Shown here: positions 1-6,782 of the stretch, one piece after another
Numbering within the stretch: position 1 is the first letter of the stretch
Layout: each line of letters opens with the position of its first letter
NCBI GenBank assembly: GCA_026398615.1
Contig: JAPLSN010000014.1
Span: 1-64,000, forward strand
DNA length: 64,000 nucleotides
Reading direction: 5' to 3'
Source of the DNA: Spirochaetota bacterium
GTDB lineage: Bacteria > Spirochaetota > Spirochaetia > Treponematales > UBA12059
Position numbers and translations under genes: made by a program
Notes under the pieces: model-generated
The model's input: the letters and a program-made list of their open reading frames with translations, nothing else
The model's database searches: none
What the model was told of the DNA's origin: nothing

Positions 1-943
1 GGAAGTAAACCATGGCCTCCTTTGTGCGACGCAGGTAGAACGGCGCCCGCTTACGGTTCATCGCTTCGCGGATCGATTTCACGTCGGCGTAGCAGTCGGC
101 GTCGAGGAGCTGCAGGAACAGGCTGAAGTTCTCCGGATCGCCCTTGTGCGGCGTCGCGGTCAGCAGGAGGAGGTGGTCCGAGGTGTCGCGCAGCAGCTCA
201 CCGAGCCTGTAGCGAAGGCTCTTGTGCGATTCATCCGCCGCGGACATGCGGTGCGCCTCGTCCACGATGACCAAGTCCCAGTGGACCTGGCGCAATCCGG
301 GCAGAATTTCCTGGCGCTTCGCCAAGTCGAACGAGGTGATAACCCGGTTCCGTTCGAGCCACTGATTCACTCCGAACTGGTCGCGGATATCCTGTCCCTT
401 GAGGACAAGGAACTTGGTATCGAACTTCTCCTTCAGCTCGCGCTGCCATTGGAAGGCGAGGTTCGCGGGGCAGACGATCAGGATGCGCTCGGCGAGGCCG
501 CGGAGTTCCAACTCGCGGATGAGCAGGCCCGACATGATGGTCTTGCCTGCGCCGGCATCGTCGGCAAGCAGGAACCGGACACGCGGGAGCTTGAGCAGGT
601 AGTCGTATACCGCTTCGAGCTGGTGCGGCAGCGGATCGACGCGCGATATCGAGAGCCCGAAGTATGGATCGAACTCGTAGGCGATGCCGAGCGCGTAGGC
701 CTGGAGACCCAGTCGCAACAGGCGTCCGTCGCCGTCGAAAGAATGCTCCACATTGATAACCGTAAGGCGGTCGAGATCGGTATCGGTCAGCGTCACCTTC
801 CGGAATCGTTCTGACTGTGTACCCACCAGACCTACCACCCAGCTCGCCGGGCCATTGTTCTGCACGGTCTCGACCCGCATGGGCTCGTTGAAGACGGCAC
901 CCGTGAGAATTTGGCCAGGACTGACGGGAGGCAAGCGAGTCAT
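1..943 (-). CDS. SNF2/DEAH-type helicase, N-terminal 314 residues (runs off the left edge)
   Basis: Open reading frame on the minus strand from an ATG at 943 with GGAGAT upstream, still open at base 1. The N-terminal 90 residues form a small lead-in domain. The first RecA-like domain follows: LPHQLEAVYDYL (Q-motif-like), Walker A DDAGAGKT, IVDEAHRM (DEAH box) and LLLLTATPHKGD (motif III). It continues with the FYLRRTKEAMVYF stretch typical of large SNF2 helicases that accompany phage-defence methylase/ATPase genes (Hma- and DISARM DrmD-like). The second RecA domain and C-terminus are outside the window. Base composition is visibly less GC-rich than the genes to its right. Helicase identity is firm; the defence role is inference. 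Confidence 0.85.
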   Translation of the reverse strand, partial: MTRLPPVSPGQILTGAVFNEPMRVETVQNNGPASWVVGLVGTQSERFRKVTLTDTDLDRLTVINVEHSFDGDGRLLRLGLQAYALGIAYEFDPYFGLSISRVDPLPHQLEAVYDYLLKLPRVRFLLADDAGAGKTIMSGLLIRELELRGLAERILIVCPANLAFQWQRELKEKFDTKFLVLKGQDIRDQFGVNQWLERNRVITSFDLAKRQEILPGLRQVHWDLVIVDEAHRMSAADESHKSLRYRLGELLRDTSDHLLLLTATPHKGDPENFSLFLQLLDADCYADVKSIREAMNRKRAPFYLRRTKEAMVYF

Positions 944-1220
944 CGTGCTGGATCTCCCATCAGATGCAACCTCCAAGACCGATGTTTCCTGTGTTTGCCG
1001 AGCACGATGCTCTCCGAACGCTGCGCAGGCGGCAACTTTGATCAGCCCGATTCAATCGTATGGACATTTTTCTCCAAATCCGTCGTAAATACGCTATCAG
1101 TATTCTAGCGCACCCGGGGGATTCTTATTTGCTGTTTTTTTTCGTTTTTTCCGACATTTCTGTCCGGATTCTTCCCGGATCAGTCTATCATATGACGTAT
1201 ACGCTTCGAGGAGGTTCCCC
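944..1220. other. Intergenic, lower-GC divergent region
   Basis: Divergent spacer between the helicase and the exported protein at 1221. It contains T-runs at about 1132-1150 and TATCAT at 1186-1191, a possible -10 for the rightward gene. I see no coding signal, RNA gene or insertion-sequence end. The composition change fits a junction between acquired DNA and the core chromosome. Confidence 0.4.
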
Positions 1221-2387
1221 GTGAGAACGACCTTGAGTCTCCTGCTGGCCTTCCTTGTCTCGGCGCCGCTGTCCGCCAATATTGCCGCGCCCGCAGCGCC
1301 GCCGGAAGAGCTCGGCGACCTGTTCCTGCCGTCGATCGAAAGCAACCCGCTGCGCATCGACCGGGAAACCCTGACCTTCGACCTGCGGGAAGCCGCCAGC
1401 CACAGGGCGGAGGCGCTGGCCGTCTATTCCATCACGAATCCCACGGACGCCCCGGTGGCGATGGATTTCCTCTTCATCACGCGTGACGCCGCTTCCATCG
1501 TGGCGAGCGTCGACGGCTCGGTCGTCCCGAGCGTCGAATCGGAAATAGCGGGGAAATACATCCCGTGGAACGACGGCGCGAATTCGCCCCGGAACGAACG
1601 GCCCTTCCCCGGTTCCCGCTTTTCCGTGTCCTTCGAGGCCGGCCAGACGAGGACCGTCTCCGTCGCGTTCCGGATGACCGGCGGCTACGACAATACGGCC
1701 ATCCCCTTCGGACCGGAAGCCCCGGCGGCCGCGCATTTCCTGAACCAGGTCAAGGACGGCGAATGGGTCCGCTGGTACCAGTATGACCTTTTCGCGTCCA
1801 CCAGCTTCGATGGGGGATTCGGCACGCTCGAACTCACCGTGCGCATTCCCAGGGGCACCGATCTCGGGGCCAACGTGGACCTGGAGGAAGTAGCGTCCGG
1901 CGACGCGGATATGCGTGTGTTCGCGGCGAGTTTCGAGGGCATCCCCAGACCCATGCTGGACATGAAGGTCCTGCATCGAGAGGACTACAACATCGTCGGG
2001 CTCACGTTGAAGTCCGGCGTCGCCTTCCCCTTCGATGGCAGGGGGATCTACTGGAACAACCAGCTCCTCTTCGACCTCTGCCTGTCCAACAACCAGCTTT
2101 CCGTCGGCGTGGAGGGGAATCCCTTCGCCCCGTACCTGCACGGCATGCTGTTCTACACTTGGTTCCCGCCCGGGCGTACCGGCTACGGTTACGGGGGCTG
2201 GTTCGACGTGCGCGCGGGCGGCGGGCTCGAACTGGACTTCCTGCGGGACTACGCCGTCGGCTTCGAACTCTACCTCGGACTCCGGATGGGGTCGCTGGCC
2301 ATGGAACCCTCGTGGGAAATTTTCCTCCCCGATCCTGACGGCATCATGGCCCAGGAACTGTCGTTCAATTTCGTATTCGGGTTGTAG
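1221..2387 (+). CDS. Putative exported protein with barrel-like C-terminus
   Basis: 388 residues starting at GTG 1221 behind AGGAGG. A signal peptide (MRTTLSLLLAFLVSAPLSA) is followed by a region rich in beta strands, including 'AVYSITNPTDAPVAMDFLF', like the DUF4424 style of exported protein. The last 130 residues alternate aromatic/hydrophobic and polar residues (YGYGGWFDVRAGGGLELDF) and end in phenylalanine-leucine after NFVFG, suggesting outer-membrane strands. No catalytic motif is seen. It stands alone and converges on the small gene at 2460. The function is unknown; envelope location is inferred from the signal peptide and strand pattern. Confidence 0.7.
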   Translation: MRTTLSLLLAFLVSAPLSANIAAPAAPPEELGDLFLPSIESNPLRIDRETLTFDLREAASHRAEALAVYSITNPTDAPVAMDFLFITRDAASIVASVDGSVVPSVESEIAGKYIPWNDGANSPRNERPFPGSRFSVSFEAGQTRTVSVAFRMTGGYDNTAIPFGPEAPAAAHFLNQVKDGEWVRWYQYDLFASTSFDGGFGTLELTVRIPRGTDLGANVDLEEVASGDADMRVFAASFEGIPRPMLDMKVLHREDYNIVGLTLKSGVAFPFDGRGIYWNNQLLFDLCLSNNQLSVGVEGNPFAPYLHGMLFYTWFPPGRTGYGYGGWFDVRAGGGLELDFLRDYAVGFELYLGLRMGSLAMEPSWEIFLPDPDGIMAQELSFNFVFGL

Positions 2388-2409
2388 CGCCGCGGCGAAA
2401 AACGGGTTT

Positions 2410-2448
2410 CCCGCCGCGCGCGCACCGGAAAGCCCCGCGCGCGGCGGG
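2410..2448. terminator. GC-rich hairpin between convergent genes
   Basis: A perfect 12-bp inverted repeat, CCCGCCGCGCGC (2410-2421) and its complement (2437-2448), with a 15-nt loop between the convergent ends of the 1221 and 2460 genes. There is no U-tract, so it may block or stabilise transcripts from both sides rather than act as a classic intrinsic terminator. Confidence 0.5.
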
Positions 2449-2459
2449 CGGCACGGACT

Positions 2460-2621
2460 TCAGCCCAGCGCCGCCTTCACCTGCGCCTCGGTCACGTATC
2501 CCAGTTTGAGGAGGATCGCGCCGATGCGTTCTCCGGGATTCTTTTTCTGCTCCGCCAGCGCGGTTTCCATCTGGGCCGCGGTGATGATGCCCTTGCCGAT
2601 CAAAATCTCTCCGAGTTGCAT
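2460..2621 (-). CDS. Stand-alone MshEN-like mini-protein (53 aa)
   Basis: Starts at ATG 2621, which has GGAGGAGG four bases upstream; the longer frame to 2663 lacks such a site. The whole protein is two copies of the MshEN helix pair: QLGEILIGKGIITAAQMETA (residues 2-21) and RIGAILLKLGYVTEAQVKAA (32-51). In ATPases of type II secretion and type IV pili this fold is the N-terminal module, and some members bind cyclic di-GMP through an RLGxxL...G motif. Here the first repeat has Gln instead of Arg. No other domain is attached, so it could be a free adaptor or sensor. The family call is good; ligand binding is unproven. Confidence 0.7.
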   Translation of the reverse strand: MQLGEILIGKGIITAAQMETALAEQKKNPGERIGAILLKLGYVTEAQVKAALG

Positions 2622-2967
2622 GGGTCCTCCTCCAACGTTGAAAAGCCTCAGGTTTTCCGACAACCTGTCAAGGACGGTGCGAGGATGACGCGCTCCGGCA
2701 TGGAGACGAGGACGGTCCAGCCGGTATCCCCGACGGTGATCCCGCTCACGATGCCCGGTTCCCCGTCGCGGATCGTCCGGTACTCAAAGGCTGTCCCGCT
2801 GCCGGACGGTTCGATGGGATCCGCGTCATGTTCACAGGATAGACGGTCGGCGGGCCGGGTGCAAGGGACGACAGGGTTCTTCGCCAGCCGTTTCCCCCGG
2901 GGCGCTGTCCTTGACCGCCCGGTGGACGGGCTGTAGACTTCGGGCCCGTCGATCCAGGAGTTACAGC
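2622..2967. other. 346-bp intergenic region, nothing recognised
   Basis: Divergent spacer between the MshEN mini-protein and the XdhC-family gene. I find no convincing reading frame, RNA or repeat. A TGTAGACT stretch near 2932 may be part of the rightward promoter. Confidence 0.4.
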
Positions 2968-4011
2968 ATGGGTTACGAGATGATCAGGATCGCGGCCGCC
3001 CGGAACGGGGGATTCTTTGTCCTTACCGTGGTCGGGGCGCGGGGATCCGTACCGCGGAAGGTCGGCGCGATGATGCTCCTGTTTCCGGACGGTACGACCG
3101 CCGGAACCGTGGGCGGCGGCGGCGTGGAAGCGGCGGCGCTGGCCAAGGCCAGGGACTGCATGGCCGGGAGGCGTTCGGCGGTCGTCAGGCTCGACATGGA
3201 CGGCGCCGAAACCCTCGGTACTGCGCAGATCTGCGGGGGCTCCGTCGCGATTTCCGTCGACTGGGTCCCGGGTCCGGAGCAGTTCCGTGCGGCGCTCGGG
3301 GTGCTCGACGCGGGTCGCCGTGTCGCCCTCTCGTGGAGCCCGGGCGAAACCATGCCCGTCGCCTTCGCGGCCGGCACGGACGGCGCCGCGAGGACCATCA
3401 TCAGCGACGCGGCTGCGGACACAGCTGGCGACGCCCGCGCAGCTGGCGAGGCCGGCGCGGAGGTACTGTCGACCGGGACTTCTTCGGCTTCGGGCGACCG
3501 CTTCTGGCTCGCCGTGGATCCTCCTGACCGCCTCCTCGTCCTCGGCGGCGGCCACGTGGGACAGGCGCTGGCGGCATTCGCATGCAAGCTCGACTTCCGC
3601 GTGACCGTGGGCGACCCGCGCCCGGAATACGCCGATCCATCCAGGTTCCCGGCCGGAACCGAGGTGATGCGGGCGGATTTCCGCTCGGTCATCGACGCAT
3701 TCGCCTTCGGCCCCGCGTCCTGCGTGGTGGTCGTGAGCCCGGGCCATCTCGACGACCTGGAATGCGTCAGGGCCCTGCTCGGCAGGGAGTACCGCTACGC
3801 CGGTTTCATCGGCTCTCGCCGCAAGGCCCGCATGATCCTCGACAGGCTCCGGGAGGAAGGCTTCGACCCCGCGGAGCTGGACAGGATCCGCAGCCCCGTC
3901 GGCGTGGACATCGGCGCGGAAACGCCGGAGGAAATCGCCGTTTCCATCCTGGCCGAGATCATCGCGGTGCGGCGGAACGCGCAGCCCCTCCGGTCGAAGC
4001 ACGGCGGCTGA
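2968..4011 (+). CDS. XdhC/CoxI-family protein
   Basis: 347 residues from ATG 2968, behind CAGGAG; an upstream ATG at 2911 has no ribosome site. The N-terminal XdhC/CoxI domain has the typical GARGSVPRKVGAMMLL and GTVGGGGVEAA. The C-terminal Rossmann domain begins LLVLGGGHVGQALA, followed by GFIGSRRKARMI and SPVGVDIGAETPEEIAVSI. This family inserts or sulfurates the molybdenum cofactor of xanthine dehydrogenase-type enzymes. An alanine-rich linker (about residues 148-180) separates the halves. No molybdoenzyme gene lies nearby, so the partner must be elsewhere or the protein has another job. Confidence 0.85.
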   Translation: MGYEMIRIAAARNGGFFVLTVVGARGSVPRKVGAMMLLFPDGTTAGTVGGGGVEAAALAKARDCMAGRRSAVVRLDMDGAETLGTAQICGGSVAISVDWVPGPEQFRAALGVLDAGRRVALSWSPGETMPVAFAAGTDGAARTIISDAAADTAGDARAAGEAGAEVLSTGTSSASGDRFWLAVDPPDRLLVLGGGHVGQALAAFACKLDFRVTVGDPRPEYADPSRFPAGTEVMRADFRSVIDAFAFGPASCVVVVSPGHLDDLECVRALLGREYRYAGFIGSRRKARMILDRLREEGFDPAELDRIRSPVGVDIGAETPEEIAVSILAEIIAVRRNAQPLRSKHGG

Positions 4012-4053
4012 CGCGAAGATGCATATTTGCCCGGGAGAACGGCGTCACGGACC

Positions 4054-4081
4054 TTACATCCCGCAAGGTCTACGGTATACT
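4054..4081 (+). promoter_or_regulatory. Candidate sigma-70 promoter for the cNMP/GGDEF pair
   Basis: TTACAT (4054-4059), a 16-nt spacer and TATACT (4076-4081). It would give a leader of about 30 nt to the gene at 4120. Confidence 0.5.
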
Positions 4082-4119
4082 GACAGTCAACGGGCGCGGA
4101 CCCCGGATCGGACGGCGGC

Positions 4120-5130
4120 ATGGACGATGACGACAGGCTCGGGCTTATCGGCCTCCTCGGAAACACCTACCTCTTCTCGGGCTTGGGCGAAAGCGACCTG
4201 TCCTTCGTGGCCGACCGCGTGGAGATCCTGCGCTATCGCCCGGGCGAACTGATCTTCGGACGGAATGAGACCGCTTCCCGCTTTTTCATCGTACGCTCCG
4301 GCGAGACGGCCATAGGGATCCGCGACGCCTGCGACCGTTTCGACGAAAAAGCCAGGTTCGCCCCTGGAGACGCCGTCGGCGACATCGCGTTCGCGTCGGG
4401 CGACTCGTTCGGCGCGGAGGCCATCGCGGTCACGGATGCCGAACTCGTCGCTTTCCCGGGAGGCGGGCGGAGCCTCGACGACATCGCCCGGGAACGCCCT
4501 GAAACCGCCGCCGCCATCCTCCTCCGCTCCATGGCCATGATCGGCGACCGCGTCCGCTCCGTCCAGAAGCTCATCAGCGGCAACGTCCCCTGGGTGCGGG
4601 AGCTCCGCAAGCGCCTCTACACCGAACCCGCCACCGGCCTCTGGTCCAGGTCCTTCCTCGACGAGGAAATCCCCAAGACCCTCGGCGCGTCCGCGGCTCT
4701 CGTCGTCATGAAGCCGGACCGATTCAAGGATCTGGTGGACGCGAACGGGCACGCCGCCGGCGACGCGGCCATGACGCTCCTCGCTGCCGCGCTCTCGGCC
4801 AGGACCGAGGAACTCGGCCGGGGCTGGGCGGTGCGGCTCAAGAGCAACGAAACCGCGATCGTCGTACCGGATGCCGATGCCCGGACTGCAGGGGAAATCG
4901 CCGGAAAACTGCGCGCCGCCGTCGGCGCGATCGAGCTTCCCGCGTCGGCGGGAGCCGCCCCCTTCAGGTTCAGCGCGAGCGTCGCCTCGGGATCGTGGCC
5001 TCGCGACGATCCGGAATGGCCGTCCCTCTTCGATCGCGTCTACGGCGCCATGTTGGATGCGTGGCGCGCAGGCGGCGACCGCGCCGTACGCGTGGCGCGC
5101 TCCGGGCAAAACGGGGAAAATCCACCATGA
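4120..5130 (+). CDS. Cyclic nucleotide-binding domain protein with decayed GGDEF domain
   Basis: 336 residues. Residues 10-125 are a cNMP-binding (CAP_ED) beta-roll: YLFSGLGESDLSFVADR, RPGELIFGRNE, then FAPGDAVGDIAFASGDSF where the phosphate-binding cassette belongs. Residues 165-330 have the length and outline of a GGDEF domain (YTEPATGLWSRSFLDEEI for the usual DxLTGLxNR start), but the catalytic loop reads RLKSNETAIVVP instead of RxGGDEF. It is therefore probably not a diguanylate cyclase. Its stop overlaps the next gene's start by ATGA, so the inactive and the apparently active proteins are co-translated, suggesting a regulatory heteromer. Confidence 0.85.
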   Translation: MDDDDRLGLIGLLGNTYLFSGLGESDLSFVADRVEILRYRPGELIFGRNETASRFFIVRSGETAIGIRDACDRFDEKARFAPGDAVGDIAFASGDSFGAEAIAVTDAELVAFPGGGRSLDDIARERPETAAAILLRSMAMIGDRVRSVQKLISGNVPWVRELRKRLYTEPATGLWSRSFLDEEIPKTLGASAALVVMKPDRFKDLVDANGHAAGDAAMTLLAAALSARTEELGRGWAVRLKSNETAIVVPDADARTAGEIAGKLRAAVGAIELPASAGAAPFRFSASVASGSWPRDDPEWPSLFDRVYGAMLDAWRAGGDRAVRVARSGQNGENPP

Positions 5131-6119
5131 ACGACATCGCGGCTTTCCTCGCGACCTCTCCCATCTTCGCCGGCTTCGACGAATCCGAACTCGAGGCGGT
5201 CGCGGCGACCCTCGTCCCGAAGGCGTATTCTGGAGGCGCGACCGTGTTCCGCCAGGGCGATCCGGGCTCGGAGCTGTACTTCGTGAAATCGGGCCGCGTC
5301 GGGTCCTTCGTCTCGATGGAGGACGGCGGGCGCAGGCAGATCTACGAATTCTTCCCCGGGCGCTTTTTCGGCGAGATGGCCATCGTCGGGAACACCCCCA
5401 GGTCGGCTACCTGTTCCGCCGAGGGCGACACGGAGCTCCTGGCCCTCAGGGCTCGGGATTTCTTCGCGCTCGTGAAGCAGCGCCCCGCCCTGGGCGTCAA
5501 GCTCCTGCGGTCCATGGCCCGCGTCATGGCGTCCTGGATCGACGAGGCATCGGGCTTCCTGGACGAGATGGTGCGCTGGGGGGAAAACGCGCGCCGCAGG
5601 GCGGTGGCCGACGAATTGACGGGGCTTTTCAACAGGAGGTTCCTGGAAGAGTCGGTGCGCCTGCGATTCGCCCGTTCGGCACAGGCGGCCGGATCGTCGC
5701 CCTGCTCGCTGCTCATGCTCGACGTGGACCGATTCCATGCGTACAACGATGCCTACGGCATGAAGTCCGGGGATTCCATCATCGCGTCGCTGGGCGACGT
5801 GTTCGGGAAAATCACGGCTGAAGGCGACACGGCGGCGCGCTTGGCGGGGGATGAATTCGCGTTCTTCCTGCCGAGCGCCGGCATCGACGAGGCCGCGTCG
5901 TTCGCGGAGCGGATCCGGGCCGCGGCGGCCGGATCGGACCTGGAGTTCGTTTCGGAGAAAACCGCCGAAACGGTGAACCTGAGACTCACGGTGAGCATCG
6001 GGGTCGCCGCGTTCCCGAAGCACGCCGACGCGCCGGACAAGCTGTTCGCGTCGTCCGACCGCGCGTTGTTCAGGGCCAAGGAAAACGGGAGGAACCGGGT
6101 GGCGCTCGCCCCGGAATGA
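5127..6119 (+). CDS. cNMP-binding domain diguanylate cyclase
   Basis: 330 residues from ATG 5127, overlapping the previous stop by 4 nt. Residues 5-125 form a cNMP-binding domain with FFPGRFFGEMAIVGNTPRSA, including the Gly-Glu and Arg expected to hold the cyclic phosphate. Residues 165-330 are a GGDEF domain: DELTGLFNRRFLEESV, LMLDVDRFHAYNDAYG and active-site RLAGDEFAFFLP (AGDEF is an accepted variant). There is no RxxD inhibitory site five residues upstream. Predicted reaction: 2 GTP to cyclic di-GMP, gated by a bound nucleotide such as cAMP. The ligand is not proven. Confidence 0.9.
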   Translation: MNDIAAFLATSPIFAGFDESELEAVAATLVPKAYSGGATVFRQGDPGSELYFVKSGRVGSFVSMEDGGRRQIYEFFPGRFFGEMAIVGNTPRSATCSAEGDTELLALRARDFFALVKQRPALGVKLLRSMARVMASWIDEASGFLDEMVRWGENARRRAVADELTGLFNRRFLEESVRLRFARSAQAAGSSPCSLLMLDVDRFHAYNDAYGMKSGDSIIASLGDVFGKITAEGDTAARLAGDEFAFFLPSAGIDEAASFAERIRAAAAGSDLEFVSEKTAETVNLRLTVSIGVAAFPKHADAPDKLFASSDRALFRAKENGRNRVALAPE

Positions 6120-6137
6120 GGCGTTCCCGGAAGGTGG

Positions 6138-6536
6138 TCAGTTCTTCGCCGTGACGAAGCGCTCGACGACCGAGCAGATTTCGTTGGCGGTCCAGGGCTT
6201 CCCCAGGTTGGCGACGAGGCCCGCGTCGTCCTTGAGCCGCTCGGACTCGTCCCGCGTGCACCCGCCGGAGATCAGCGCGGTCGCCACGGCCGGATGGCGC
6301 TTGTGGAGCTCGACGAGAAATTCGTCGCCCTTCATCCCGGGCATGAGGAGATCGGAAAGAACGAGCACGAGTTTGCGGCCGTCGGCGACGAGTCTGTCGG
6401 CCGTCGCGAGCGCGTCATGCCCGTTCCGGGCGGTCGCATACTCGAAGCGGTCGCCGAAGCGGCGGCTCAATTCCTTCTTCATGGCAAGGAGGATGATGTT
6501 TTCATCGTCCACGCACAGGATCGCTTCGTTCTTCAA
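6138..6536 (-). CDS. Single-domain response regulator
   Basis: Receiver domain only: acidic pocket CVDDE, phosphoacceptor in VLSDLLMPGMKGDEF, conserved Ser in ALISGG, and the lysine in LGKPWT. About 130 residues. The frame opens with TTG codons at 6551 and 6536; 6536 has GGGGTG about seven bases upstream and gives LKNEAILCVDDE, so I prefer it. There is no output domain, so it probably acts by protein-protein contact or as a phosphorelay intermediate. It faces the end of the cyclase gene 18 bp away. The partner kinase is unknown. Confidence 0.85.
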   Translation of the reverse strand: MKNEAILCVDDENIILLAMKKELSRRFGDRFEYATARNGHDALATADRLVADGRKLVLVLSDLLMPGMKGDEFLVELHKRHPAVATALISGGCTRDESERLKDDAGLVANLGKPWTANEICSVVERFVTAKN

Positions 6537-6782
6537 TCGAAAACACCCCAAACCAAACCGGTTTATCGACCCACGATGCCATTATGATCGGCGAAAAAAT
6601 GGAAGGACTGAACGTCGCGACGAATTTGCCGGTTTTTAGGTTTCGCGGGGGACCCCGGTTTGTAACCGCGCGTGCCTGAGGCTATTATCTATACGAGGAA
6701 TCGAAGAGAGGGCACCTCCCCGTCCGCGATTCTTCCCCTTCGGAACGTCGAACGAGCCGGATTCCCGGCAATGGGAGAGATC

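Noticed and set aside
1-943. Firm DISARM call
   Set aside because: Only a third of one helicase is visible and no drmA, drmB, drmC or methylase gene is in the window.
4120-5130. Active diguanylate cyclase
   Set aside because: The catalytic GGDEF loop is replaced by SNETA.
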